A stretch of DNA of 64,000 nt, taken from positions 55,113,655 through 55,177,654 of the forward strand of contig JAKGHH010000005.1 of the NCBI GenBank assembly GCA_022828595.1. Direction: 5' to 3'. Source of the DNA: Nelumbo lutea (taxonomy: Eukaryota; Streptophyta; Magnoliopsida; Proteales; Nelumbonaceae). Every line of letters starts with the position of its first letter. Position 1 is the stretch's first letter. Position numbers and translations under genes: made by a program. Shown here in pieces: positions 34,990 through 46,706 of this stretch. A model generated the notes under the pieces. It saw only the letters and a list, made by a program, of their open reading frames with translations. It searched no databases and was not told where the DNA came from.

Positions 34990-36250
34990 TAATCAGGTTT
35001 GAGGTCCGAGGGTCGCAGAAGGTGAGGAAAGTGAGAGTGCTTAGAGAGAGAGGAAATGAGAAACCGTGTTCTAAAGCGAAGGATCTGATTTGTTTGGGCA
35101 GAGAGAGAGAGAGAGAGAGAACTAGGAGGGAAGCTTAGGCTTAGCTGCTTCTGATTTTCTTTTATATGATCTGGGCTCTGGTGTAAAGATCTCTGCTTTT
35201 ACGGGCGTTTTTTGCGGATATTTTGCTTGGTTTTTTGTTGGTTTTCAGGTAGAGATCTCTGGTTTCGGGTGTTCTACTTTTGATTTTCTCTTTTCCTTTT
35301 TTGAGGTGTGGATTAATAGGGATTTTTTTATAAAACCCATCGTGCTTTTTAAAAAATTATGGGCATTTGGGGTTGTTTTTGAAAATTGTTTCTGATGCAA
35401 GGAGCTGGTAGGAAGGGAAGCTCGGATTTTCGGTTCACGCTTGAGGTTTCATGTGATTGCGAGCTCGGATTATCATTTTCCGTCGTTGCTACTGACATGT
35501 TTTAAAAGTTCGTCCAATCGTCCTCATTTCTCTTGTTCTTGAGCTCAGAATCGCTTTGGTGTCTTTAAAAATGCGGAGAAAAAACGCGGTGTTTCTTCGA
35601 TTCTTTTGATTCATCCATTGTTTATTAACTACAAAGGATAAATTTACTTTTCTCCGCTTAGTTCTTCGATTTTTCCGCCATTCCCGTTTAATCACTAAAG
35701 TAAAACTGGATTTTTCTTACCTTATTTTCGGTTTCCTCAGAAATTGCCTAGAAATATTTTATATCCTTTTTTGTTTATTTTTCTTTTTCCTGAACTTTGA
35801 TTCTGAGCTTCAGTTTGGGTTTCTTGCAGAGCTTCTGGAGATTATTGAGCTTTCTGGATCTCGCTCGCACGTCTCCGGAGGCGCCGGCGTATGAGCGTGA
35901 AGCTTTGAGCAAGCTTATATCAGTTGTGGTGAACGTGACGTTTGTTGTTGGCACACTGTTAGCCTTGTAACTCGCTGCGGTCTGATAACAGGTTAGCCTT
36001 CTTGCCCGATTTTGCAGGCTCACGCAAAGTTGGTTTTCCAATTTGCGGTGTGATGACATACGCAGGTGAGATGGGCTATTGGAATTGATGAGAACCAGTC
36101 AATCTTAGCCCACAGTCAAGCAACACCTTAGAGAAAACGTAGTAAACCCGAAATAACCAACGGCTGATGATCTGATACTGTAGTGGATCATTATGCACGT
36201 TAGTGTTTCTTTGTGAGGTTTCATTATTCCATGATTTTCTTTGCATTTTC

Positions 36251-36297
<47 letters not shown>

Positions 36298-36973
36298 CTT
36301 TGTCTGGGTTTCCATGGCATTTGAGATCTGGGTGTGTTAAAATTGCAGAGAAAAATCACTATATGTTTTTTTTTTGATAGTTTTCTTTTTTGTGTCTTGT
36401 TCTGGGTCTCTTCCCTCTCTTGACAACATTTGTGTTCTGGGTCTCTTCCCTTTTTGGGGATTCTATCTTACGGGGCTATTTGTTCAGTGGAGTTGCTTTT
36501 TGGGTTCTTATCTGCCTTTTCCATTTGAACTAGTTCGATCTTAAGAGGTATAAGAATTAGATTGGTTTTGCAATTGAAGAGCAACTGGGGTTGTCAAAGA
36601 ATATTTAAAAACTTGAAAAAGTTATCTCTAGCAAAAGCTTGGTATTTTAGGCCTCTTTTGGTGTCCATGTGAGGCTTCCTTTACTGGGCCATCACTTTTT
36701 CTTTGTCTGTTATTTTTTTTTTTTTGGCTTTTGTCTTTTTATATTTATATATATATATATATTTCCCTCGCTTCGTCTAGCTTTTTTTTTTTCCTTGGTT
36801 CTTAAGATTTGTAGCAAGAATTTTGAATAATCTCTGCTTCATTTGCAGTTAATGTTTCCATATCCATAGGGTCGGTGATCACCATTGATTTTGAGTTGAA
36901 GAAAATATATGCAATTTCTTGGAGTTAGAATTATCCTGGTGGTGTGACCCGTTTGTTAGTTTCGGGGGGTTAA
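34990..36973 (+). promoter_or_regulatory. Spliced 5' leader of the Tubby-like gene, with upstream ORFs
   Basis: Leader-like DNA: GA-rich first exon with a (GA)n run at about 35101-35120, then T-rich intron-like sequence. A well-formed non-coding exon is predicted at 35830-35991 (acceptor TTCTTGCAG, donor ACAG|GTTAGC). The last leader exon would start at 36849 (acceptor TTTGCAG) and run into the coding ATG at 36974. Upstream ORFs in these exons are 35056-35088, 35891-35908, 36852-36869 and 36909-36947. A run of 40 T lies at 36255-36294 in the intron. Exon limits are read from splice consensus only. Confidence 0.5.
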
Positions 36974-39900
36974 ATGTCATTCCGTAGCATAGTTCGTGAC
37001 GTGAGGGATAGCATTGGGAGTTTATCCAGGAGAAGCTTGGATGTCAGGCTTACAGGTCACCATAGGGGCAAGTCTCAAAGTTCAGTCTATGAGTTGCATG
37101 ATGAACCTGTGGTTCAGAATAGCTGCTGGGCTAGTCTCCCCCCTGAGCTACTTCGAGATGTGATTAAGAGGTTGGAGGCAAGTGAAAGTACATGGCCTTC
37201 TCGCAGGCATGTTGTTGCTTGTGCAGCTGTTTGCAGGTCATGGAGGGAAATGTGTAAAGAAATTGTCAAGAGTCCAGAGTTCAGTGGGAAGCTTACCTTT
37301 CCAGTCTCCTTAAAACAGGTTTGTTCTTGTTATTCTTTCTTTTCTGCTATTTGTAATGAAGGTTCAGATGAAAATTTTCTAGTGAAGATTTAACTTCCAA
37401 CATTCCATTGATCTGGATGCTTTGCCATCATATTTGCAGATGTTGTTTAAAGTAGAAAGGGATGATTTTCTAATAGTGTGTAGTGTTTACCCTTATTTAT
37501 TACTATTATTTGACCAGTAGTTTCTATAGCTTTGCTAATCCTACTTCCTTTGATATTTCAGCCTGGGCCTCGCGATGGAACTGTTCAATGCTTCATTAAG
37601 CGGGATAAGTCTAGTTTAACCTACCACCTTTTCCTGTGCCTTAGCCCAGGTAAGTTTCTACCTGCCAATAAGTTGCTAGTTTGTGAAATGACTGAAATCT
37701 CTCAAGTCTTTTCTGTGACTTAATTTTCTCTTATGATTATTTGTTGGATATCATCACATCCTGATACATTAAGATGTTTTGTATAGGATAGTAGAAGGCA
37801 TGAAATTTCATTTTTTCATTTAAAATTATATTCTTATTTTATTATAAACTTGGTTAAAAACATGGGAAGTTTTACTGATAAAAAACTTGAGCATATTAAT
37901 GCTGATCCATTGAACGTTGTTACAACTGCGTTTGTTAAGCTCCTGCTTTTTCCGTGTGCTTCATTTCTATAAATGTTACTCGAGAGTCGGACATGTACTT
38001 GAGAGCTGCAAGTTTTGCCCTCCCTTCTATGTTTTAGATGTGGAGTCATCATTATACATCACACAATGAGTAACGTGCAATTATTTCTCCTTTTGTGTAA
38101 ATTTCCATTAAATAGCAATGGAGTTGTGTGAATGCGGTTACCATGATAAAGTAATAAAGTTTTGCTTAGCAATAAATAGGATCAATAATACTAAGTTACT
38201 AACTGCTAAGATCCCACCATGGAGTTTATCTGCTGGATCTAGTAACTTTCAGTGATTGCTTGGTTGCCTCCAAGGAATTCTTTCCCATTTTCATTGAGAA
38301 TAAAGGAGAAAACTGGACTAAATGAAGGAAAAAACTGGAGAAGAAAGTTTCTGATCCATGGTGGGGAAAGGAGAGGGCACTTGAGTGGGAATAAATGGAA
38401 ATAGGGAATTAGTGCAAAACAGAAATATCCTTCCATCAACATGCGTATTTTCCTTGAAGCATTTCTTATTTGAGTAGGGAAAAAGAAAATATGAACTCCC
38501 AACCAAAAAAAAGAACGAAAAATGATCCAAACTGTCTTCTGTCTTGTCGAAATGCATATGTGGATTTTCTTTTGATGCCATCTCATCATAGAAATGAAAC
38601 CGCTCCACTAGTTGAAATACTTTGAACAAAAAGCACTGGAGTTTGTCATTTCTTGACAAAAATTATGGGTGAGATTTTTTTGTTCCCCGTGGGGACTAGT
38701 TTGCTGCTATTAAAACATTCCTATTACTTCTTTTGCCAATTTTGGTGTTAGTATATGCTTAATTCTCTGTTTGTGCTTTCATTTTGCAGCTTTGCTTGTT
38801 GAAAATGGGAAATTCCTTCTCTCTGCCAAAAGGAACAGGCGGACTACCTGCACAGAATACGTGATTTCCATGGATGCTGATAACATATCAAGATCGAGCA
38901 GCACCTACATTGGAAAGCTGAGGTAATGAAATAAATTATACAACCCATAACCTAATAATTATTTCCTATTGCGGTGTTGTTAAGAAATATCCTCGTGATT
39001 ATGTTAGCAAATTTTTTGTTGATAACCAAAAAAAAAAAAAAAAAGATTCTTAGCTTAAGATTGGAAAAAGGGAAGGATCAGAATCAACAGATATATGTTT
39101 TACCCATGGGTTGAGCACTATGGCCATCTGATGAATGATGGATTCATTTTTCTTTTTCCCCTTTTTATGCATCATGGATGGAAGACAGCATAGTAGTCTC
39201 CACCATTTTTATGTGTATATATTCCTTTTCCCCCTTTTTTGTATGAATGATGCATTCATTCCAATTGTTTTGGCATCCAAGATCACGTCCAATTCTGTTT
39301 GTTGTTTTCAGGTCGAATTTCCTCGGTACAAAATTTATAATTTATGACACCCAGCCACCCTACAATGGTGCCCATGTCTCCCCACCGGGCCGGAGTCGTA
39401 GATTCTACTCAAAGAAAGTGTCGCCCAAAGTGCCAACCGGCAGCTACAACATTGCCCAGGTTACATACGAGCTGAATGTGCTGGGCACACGGGGCCCTCG
39501 TAGGATGCATTGCGTTATGCACTCTATCCCTGCCTCAGCCCTTGATGCTGGTGGGTCTGTCCCTGGTCAGCCTGAGTTGCTCCCTCGATCCCTGGAGGAC
39601 TCATTTGGGAGTATTTCCTTCTCAAAATCCATTGACCATTCGACTGAGTTCAGCAGCTCCCGGTTCTCAGACATCGTCGGGCCCCGTGATGATGATGGAG
39701 GCAAGGAGAGGCCATTGGTTCTCCGAAACAAGGCTCCGAGGTGGCACGAGCAGTTGCAGTGTTGGTGCTTGAACTTCCGCGGGCGGGTAACAGTTGCCTC
39801 TGTAAAGAACTTCCAGCTGATTGCAGCCACACAACCTGCTGCAGGTGCTCCAACGCCATCCCAACCAACCCAATCAGAGCATGACAAGATTATCCTGCAG

Positions 39901-40014
39901 TTTGGCAAGGTCGGGAAGGACATGTTCACCATGGACTACCGCTATCCTCTCTCTGCATTTCAGGCGTTTGCAATTTGCTTGAGCAGCTTTGACACCAAGT
40001 TGGCTTGTGAATAG
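36974..40014 (+). CDS. Tubby-like F-box protein (four coding exons)
   Basis: Exons 36974-37318, 37562-37649, 38790-38922 and 39312-40014 join with GT-AG introns and an unbroken frame to give 422 residues plus TAG, normal for plant Tubby-like proteins. The start [20 protein letters not shown] is the conserved N terminus. Residues about 51-106 form the F-box ([17 protein letters not shown] ... [17 protein letters not shown]), expected to bind SKP1-like adaptors of an SCF ubiquitin ligase. Residues about 116-418 are the Tubby beta-barrel: [12 protein letters not shown], the basic AKRNRR cluster at 157-162 in the region where Tubby domains contact PIP2, [32 protein letters not shown], and the signature end [18 protein letters not shown]. 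The loop [18 protein letters not shown] is the plant-type insertion. Family members tether to the plasma membrane and act in abiotic stress and ABA responses; that role here is by homology. The closest paralogue number cannot be set. Confidence 0.96.
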
Positions 40015-40432
40015 AAGATCACCATGGCAAAAGGAGGGACAGAGTGTAGCTCGGTGATCTTTTTTTTTTTCTTTCTTCTCTCTAGGATAGGAAATGGTTT
40101 CAATGTAGCAAGTTGCTGTAAAACTCATTGTAACTGTGGTGTGCAGCACAATTGCACGCATTAGTGGGAAATCTTTACATCCTCTCTTTTTCTTTTTCCC
40201 ATTTTTTTCATCGTCTCCATTTCCATTGTTTTATCTTCCTGGAAAGTCAACTGCATGTGATGCCTGCCTTAAATTTATTCGCCTTTTTATATATAATTTC
40301 TTCTATGTTCCGGACTTTGAAACGTCTACTCCAGTTTTTTAATTTTTTTCTTCGCCTGAAAGAATCCGTAGTCGTAGTCGTAGATACAAGAAGCACTTGT
40401 CTGACAGTCAGAGAGAGAAAGAGAGAGATCTC

Positions 40433-40438
40433 AATAAA
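40433..40438 (+). terminator. Possible polyadenylation signal of the Tubby-like gene
   Basis: AATAAA about 420 bp after the stop codon, preceded by T-rich sequence. It is the nearest canonical signal downstream; plants often use weaker variants, so the true end could be earlier. Confidence 0.4.
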
Positions 40439-40840
40439 GATTTGTATTTACTCAAATGAAAATATGGAATGGTTCTTGGCTTTTGGGAGTCATGTGAATA
40501 TGCTCGCCTTGTTCTGTGTTGTTGTCCATCAAGAACACTATAATATCGTCATTGCTTGTCGGTTGAGCTTCGTAGATTCTGCATCTTCTGTTTACATGCC
40601 AATACACACCGCATATGAATGAATTTAAGTCCAGTCAGGGCCAGTTGAGCTGACAGACCTGAATGATTATTATAAAAGTGTAAAAAATATTGCAAGGTAT
40701 TCTGTATCCAATAATGTATCTTATTGATATTTTGAACTCTAGGTCAGATTTTCAAAGGGTAAACACGTGAGACAAAAATATTTGACTCCTACTGGATGTA
40801 GAGAATGCATCCAATAGAGGTATTTATACAATGTTTAAAG

Positions 40841-41310
40841 TTTAGGGGTTTAAGGTTAGGATTTTTTTTAAAGGATAGGATTTAGGGGTTTAAGGATTTA
40901 GGCTTCAAGGTTTAAAGGTTTAGATTTTAAAATTTAGGCCCTGTTTGGTTGATGGGAATAGAGGTTTAGAATCCGTTATTCTAATTCCAAGTTTCCAATT
41001 GGATGGAATCAGAATCCTATTTTTCATTCCTGCTGGAATGTTATTCTTTCATTTGAGGGAATGACTATTTTCTGTTCTTTCTTTGGAAATAAAATCCTAT
41101 TCTTGCTAATTTTAATTTATATTTTCATTCCTGTCTGAACCAAACAAATTATGAAAATGATTTGCTTCGATTCCAATTTCAATTGCAAATCAAACGGACC
41201 TTTAGATTTAGGGCATAAAATTTGGTTAGGGTTTAAGGATTTAGACTTTAGATTATAGGGTTTAAAGTGTAGGATTTTTAGGGTTTAAAAGGTTTAGACT
41301 TAGGGTTCAG
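40841..41310 (+). repeat. Degenerate telomere-like TTTAGGG tract, split by a MITE
   Basis: Both 40841-40936 and 41201-41310 consist of variants such as GTTTAGGGGTTTAAGG, GGATTTAGG and AGGGTTTAAGG, related to the plant telomere unit TTTAGGG. The element at 40937-41200 interrupts the tract. Units are diverged, so it is ancient or only telomere-like. Confidence 0.6.
40937..41200. mobile_element. Harbinger-like MITE
   Basis: 264 bp from GGCCCTGTTTGGTTGATGGG to AATCAAACGGACC. The ends match the GGCCCTGTTTGG type of PIF/Harbinger miniature elements, and TTTA occurs on both sides, fitting a TTA-type duplication. The body contains GGAATAG and ATTCC words in both arms. Confidence 0.65.
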
Positions 41311-42621
41311 GACGCATGTTATACGGAGCAAAGTATTGTCCCATAAGACAGCGTGAGTGGAGCAGTTGTTCAGCTCCACCTGTGCCCCTACAGTATCATT
41401 TGGTATTGTACGGCATTATTTCAGTATTAAACCATACAGAATTGTCAACCTAAAAATTAAATAAAAGAGTAACAAAATATACTACACAAAACGGGGGGTA
41501 TTCCTACCCCATGCCCCATGTATCATATCATTCATAGAGATATAATTGAAATGCCAACCTAGACTAGAAGAAGAACATCCCGACAACAGAGCTTAATCAA
41601 ACAGAGGTGGGTGGTGTTTCCTACCCCCGTGTGTGCACAGGCTCTCTCTGTGGCGAGGTCAGTGCACCTCATGGGCACCCTGTCCCAACCACCTCATGAC
41701 TCATGAGCCCCCCTCCCCTCCGGTAATGTATATTATGTAATGCCAAAAAATATATTTAATTTAAAAAATGAAAATTTCTATTGAATGGTATGAAACTATG
41801 AATCCCTCAGTTCTCAAATCATGCTGCTTCCAAATTAAAGTTATAAAATTAGCTCAGTGACAAATCAAACCTAACTTTGTTTTCCGAACTCAAATAAAAA
41901 TCTAGCATAAAGCCTTTCAAGATGGATAAAGTGGGTTATTTAATCACAAACCAAACCTAATTTTGGTGTCTTAAATCAAGTAGAAAACTCAGCCCAATGT
42001 TTCAAAACTTGGATCTTAAGATGGTGGGTCTCAAACAAATTACATACGTAGAAGCTTTCCATATTGAGCACATGGTGGTTCACTATTTAAACTGTTAAAA
42101 TATGTGTTTGTTATGTGTATACAGTCATTTAACAATAGATTTAATAAGACACATTTGTGAGGTTTATACAAATTTATTTGGTGTATTCACATGTATCATA
42201 AAGTGTATTCTGATATGACATTACTTTTCCTACTCTTTGCTGTACATATATGCTTTGAAATTTGTTTGGGATTTGAATGGTTGGTGGGGCCTTGATACGT
42301 TGTCATCCCTTGTAGTCTGTAGTTCTTACCAATAATAAACTTTTATTCTCTTTTACTATTAAAAAAAAAGTTTGTGGGCCTACTGAGGTTCTAAGTTAGG
42401 AATGATTTTAAGGGTTCATTAAAAATACAGATACTGCATTCCTCCTAATTGAAACCAATTCCCTATTTGGTTTGCGTCCCCTCTCCCTCCAAAGCAGGAA
42501 AAAAATTCCGAAGCAGCTTAACTTATTAAGACGGATGACCAAGAAAGGAAGGCTTTGCATTCTCCAACTGGTTGATGTTTCCTTGCTAGCAGCTAGCCAT
42601 TAATTCCCTTTATATAGTTAC
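41311..42621. other. Intergenic, no gene seen
   Basis: AT-rich; includes C-rich patches at about 41500-41515 and 41690-41725. No frame with a domain, no clear transposon ends. Confidence 0.4.
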
Positions 42622-42935
42622 AACCCGTATTTTCGAACCTCCGTTGACCTGGATGGTGGGATCGTTTGCCCTAGGAATGGTTCAGACAATCAGTTTTATT
42701 TTACTTTTAACCCGTATTTTGATCAAAAACTGTTGATTTGGTCAGTGATCCACTGACCTAAATGATCAAATCATTAACTCATTTGACCCGAATAATAGTT
42801 TTGATTTTAATTAATTATTTTTTTTATTTTTTAAATTTGAAATGAATCATCCAAATCGAACGATCAAATCACTGACAAAAAAACTGATGATCAAAACGAT
42901 TCCAGTGTCAATTTGGTTTTTAAAGCATTGGTCAT
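42622..42935 (+). mobile_element. Interspersed repeat, family E copy 3
   Basis: Contains GTTGACCTGGATGGTGGGAT, TAGGAATGGTTCAGACAATC, CAAAAACTGTTGATTTGGTC, GATCCACTGACCTAAATGAT and CGAACGATCAAATCACTGAC in the family order, ending near GGTTTTTAAAGC. Confidence 0.55.
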
Positions 42936-43335
42936 AACACTTTCTCTTTCAAAAAGCACCACCTCATAGAAAACTTTGTATTAACACAGTTTGACCTACT
43001 TGGCTCAGCAGTTGCAATGTTGCTTTCAACAGTGGCTCATTGATTCAAAACCGGCGATAGTAGGTAAAAGTGGCTAAAACCCAATATTTCCATTTTTCCC
43101 ATACCAACCAATGAGACGATCTCACATCAAGGATGGTCCACATCAGATTAAGAAGAAAGCTCTGAACATGAAATAGAACCCAATCAAGATTAGAGCAGAA
43201 ATCTCGATTATACTGGACCCCAACTTTGATTGGGACTGACTCTATTTCTTGTTTATGGTCAATCTGAAAGGGACCACCCTTTGATGTGGGATCAGTGGTC
43301 AGTATGAGGGATGCACGTAAATCCAGAGTGAACTT

Positions 43336-43788
43336 AGTGGTGCAAATGAATCGGATCATGATTTGATCCTATTTGGTCGAATTTGAATCACTCTACTCGG
43401 ATTTTTGAATCGGATACTAAGATCATCTCCTATCCGATGTGATGTATTATATATTTATAAATATTAATATATTATTTATATTGTATTTTTATAAATTTAT
43501 TTTTTATAAAAATATGTATACATATGATGAAAATAATTAATTTTTTTGTATTTTTTGTTTTTTATTTAAATTGGTAAGTTTTATTTTTTTAATAATTTAT
43601 TATTTTTTAAAGAAAATAAATCGGATCAAATCAGACCCGGAGATCCAATAGGATTTGAATTTAGATCGAGTTCTATCAGATCTGATCGGATCTTCGGATC
43701 GGATCAGATCGAATCTAACATGAACAATATCGGATTGGATTTGAATATATCCCTATTCAAGTCTGATTCAATCTGTTTGCATCCCTAA
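43336..43788. mobile_element. hAT-type MITE, family B copy 2
   Basis: 453 bp with ends GTGGTGCAAATGAATC and GATTCAATCTGTTTGCATCC as imperfect inverted repeats. The flanking octamers are GTGAACTT (43328-43335) and GTGAACTC (43789-43796), seven of eight identical, the duplication length of hAT elements. Shares its body with 4960-5530. The core is an AT-rich TTTATAAATATTAATATA-like region. Confidence 0.75.
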
Positions 43789-43998
43789 GTGAACTCATGG
43801 ATGTGTGCCTTGTGCGAAATTAGATCACTGGAGCATACTGCAGGATAGAGAGGGGGTGCAATTTTGAGTAATATTTAGGTATTTTCTGCTGTAGACTGCC
43901 AGAACTAATAGAAATCCATTTTTGATAGTCCTCTCTCTTGATTAAAGTTGTTGGACTAAGAAGCTATCGAAGCTAAAGGGCACATCAGTTCACGAGAC

Positions 43999-44329
43999 TA
44001 GGGGTGTCAATGGATCGGTTTTAGATTGGATCTCGTCCCATCCAAAATCAATTTGGATGGATTGGATGGACCAACAAGACACATTGAATTGGACCAATCC
44101 AAACTTAAATGGTCCAAATTATTTATTGGATTGGATTGGACCTGGTTCATCTATAATGAATTTATATTAGAATATTGGGTTAGATTGAGCCAATATCTAA
44201 TCCATTAATATTTGACTTAGTCTAAAATTATCTAAAATATTCATTGGATTGGATTGGGCCTGGTCCATTGTAATGGTTTTACATTGGACTGATTGGACTA
44301 AACCAAATCCAGTCCAATTCACACTCCTA
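43999..44329. mobile_element. hAT-type MITE, family A copy 3
   Basis: 331 bp from TAGGGGTGTCAATGGATCGG to CCAATTCACACTCCTA. The flanks are CACGAGAC (43991-43998) and CACGAAAC (44330-44337), seven of eight identical, an 8-bp target duplication that assigns the family to hAT. The body is filled with GGATTGGACC-type words. The open frame 44026-44208 lies inside and is not a gene. Confidence 0.8.
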
Positions 44330-44787
44330 CACGAAACTCCTGCCGATCCCAGATCTAGCAAATGACAACAACCTTACCCCTACACATACAGAGAAGCTAT
44401 GAAAATTGCATAAGTAAGATTTTATCCAGGAAAAACCAAAGCTTATGAGGAAAAGCTGTGGATGAATGACCCAGTATTTAGTAATCTTTTCTAAGCCATT
44501 TGTGGAGTAGATCATACAGCTGCATCCAACTAGTAAGACCACTCTCAGCCAGGAAAATATAAGCGGTATTTAGTAATCTTCCTCTCCTTCATTGTGCATA
44601 CGCAAAGAAACAACTCTACGAAGCAGACAGATGGAATAATCCCAATCCATAGGTTCTGTCTTGTGGAACATACAAATGTGATACACTGTATGGTCAGTGT
44701 CATCCAATCTGGCAGATTTGTCCTTTAGGATGTTGTCTAGAGGCATTACAAACTTCAAACCTTATCCACCTTACTACATCTATGTAA

Positions 44788-45130
44788 AGAGTGTCAATGG
44801 GTTGGGGTTTGGGTTGGAATCAAAATCAATTTGAATGGGATGGACGGACCAATAATACAGATTGAATTGGACCAATCCTGACTTAATGGCCGAAAGTATT
44901 TATTGGATTGGACTTGATGTATCTGTAATGATTTATATTAGACTGAATCGGATTGAATTAATGTCTGCATAATCCGTTCACAAAAATTAAAATTAATTTA
45001 AACAAACTAAACGACTTAGACATTGAATTAAAGCAGCGCAAAATGGTTCAAAATATTCATTAGATTGGATTGGACCTGGTCCTTCTATGATGAATTCATA
45101 TTGGGTCAATATGGAGTCCATTAACAACCC
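44788..45130. mobile_element. hAT-type MITE, family A copy 4
   Basis: Begins GAGTGTCAATGGGTTGG and ends near GAGTCCATTAACAACCC; the body has the family A word order. More decayed than copy 3 and without a clear duplication. Confidence 0.6.
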
Positions 45131-45306
45131 AAGATCTATGGGTTTGCGGTTATTATAAACTAGGCAATGCCCATGAGCCATGAGGCCCATGACTGAGCTC
45201 CTCGGTAAAGATGGACTTCTTTTTTCTTGAATGCCTTTGGTGTTTATATACGAATACAAAATGGGTTAGGCCCGGTCAAGACCATCAGATCCTTGGGGAA
45301 ATCTTA

Positions 45307-46112
45307 GGGTTTGTTTGGCAACATTCCACGAGAGTGTTTCTCTCATTTTCGATGCTTTTGTAGAACAAAAACATGTTTGGCAAAAAAAAAAAAAAAGCGA
45401 CAAACAAGTCATTCTCGAGTGAGAATAGTGCCCAAAAAACATGTTCTTTGGGAGTGACAAATTGACACTCCCGGAGAACATGTTCTCAAGGAATGCGTGA
45501 TTCTCACATCGTTCCATTTCATTTACGAACACGTATTCGCCCTTCCCATGGAGAGAAGGGGCAACATTGTCATTTCACAATGACGACATAAACTCTCCAC
45601 CCCTCCAAGCGCTAGTATGAGCAACTCTTTTAACCAAAGTTAAGGCATTGGAGCATAAGGTAGTTGAAGCATTTAATGATGGGGCCTACACTTAGCACTG
45701 ATTTCAAACAAACAAGATAAGTGTAAAAACGGTTTAAAATCTGAACTGTATTTGCATCATGAACCGAAAAGAGGATAAATATGTAGTGTACATATTTGTG
45801 TTTGCATTGCAACCAAACACAGTCCAATTAATCAAGTATGAGGTGGTGACAACATGGAGACATTATTATGACATGACACATGTTTTTTATGGTTAATTTT
45901 ATACTTAATGTGGATGGATTTGCAAAACTGATGTTAAGAAATAGTTTTGTTATTCAAACATCATTTCTATTTCTGTAGAACAAAAATGCATTTTCGAAAA
46001 ATATTTTGCCAAACATCTCTATTACTCCTGAGGATCAAGAAATAAAATTCTTGTTCTAACACAAGAATTTCTAAAAGAACAGGAACAGGTGGGAACATTA
46101 CCAAATAGGGCC
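45307..46112. mobile_element. Harbinger-like non-autonomous element
   Basis: 806 bp with ends GGGTTTGTTTGGCAACATTC and GGAACATTACCAAATAGGGCC, inverted copies of each other apart from a few changes, flanked by TTA (45304-45306 and 46113-46115). The TTA duplication and the GGGCC-TTTGG ends fit PIF/Harbinger. It has no transposase frame. Arms repeat AACAAAAACATG and TTCTCA words. Part of the centre (about 45630-45830) may be another miniature element nested inside. Confidence 0.65.
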
Positions 46113-46207
46113 TTAGAGATCATGACAAAAATATGCTATTAGGTTTTCTAGGCCCATCTGGACAAGAAATTTCCTTAAGGCCAGAATTACTTTCCGTTTA
46201 GAGAGTT

Positions 46208-46340
46208 CAGCTGCTCCTCATAGAGTGCTTTTCACACGAACCTCACAACATATCTCAACCACACATCAGAAACATCTCCTGTATTTATATATTATTATTA
46301 ATAGGAGATATTGCCTGTGAAGTCAGTGTAAAGTGCGAAA
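46208..46340. mobile_element. Foldback MITE, family G copy 2
   Basis: Left arm CAGCTGCTCCTCATAGAGTG and the central hairpin AACATCTCCTGTATT ... AATAGGAGATATTG match copies at 31783 and 47061. The right arm is decayed. Confidence 0.5.
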
Positions 46341-46706
46341 AAATATCCCCAATCTAGCTGATACTCTTGCTAGACAAGGGGGTTCTAGGCCTTGTGGCAA
46401 ACTTGTAAGACAGGGATCCAATATGAGCATTATGTTGTCAGCCTAATGTTTTTCTATAGTTTGATCGCATATCAGAAGACATTTCAGAAATGGTTTCAAC
46501 CAATTATCATATTGAAATTTTTCAATCAAATCCAAATGACCATTTGCTGAAAATCAAATTGCTATTTAAATTTATGTCCATTTTAGTACATATGAAATAC
46601 GAGGAATGTTTCTTTTTCAATGTTTTCAATGTCAATATCCCACATGAACTAAAAAGGGCAACCGTTTCTAAGATTTGAATCCTAATCACCCATGTCATAA
46701 TGACAT

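Noticed and set aside
36076..36359. Lysine-run proteins on the minus strand
   Set aside because: The run is the complement of the 40-T tract in the Tubby-like leader intron.
39476..39932. Long alternative frames inside the last Tubby-like exon
   Set aside because: They are shadows in other phases of a well-conserved coding exon.
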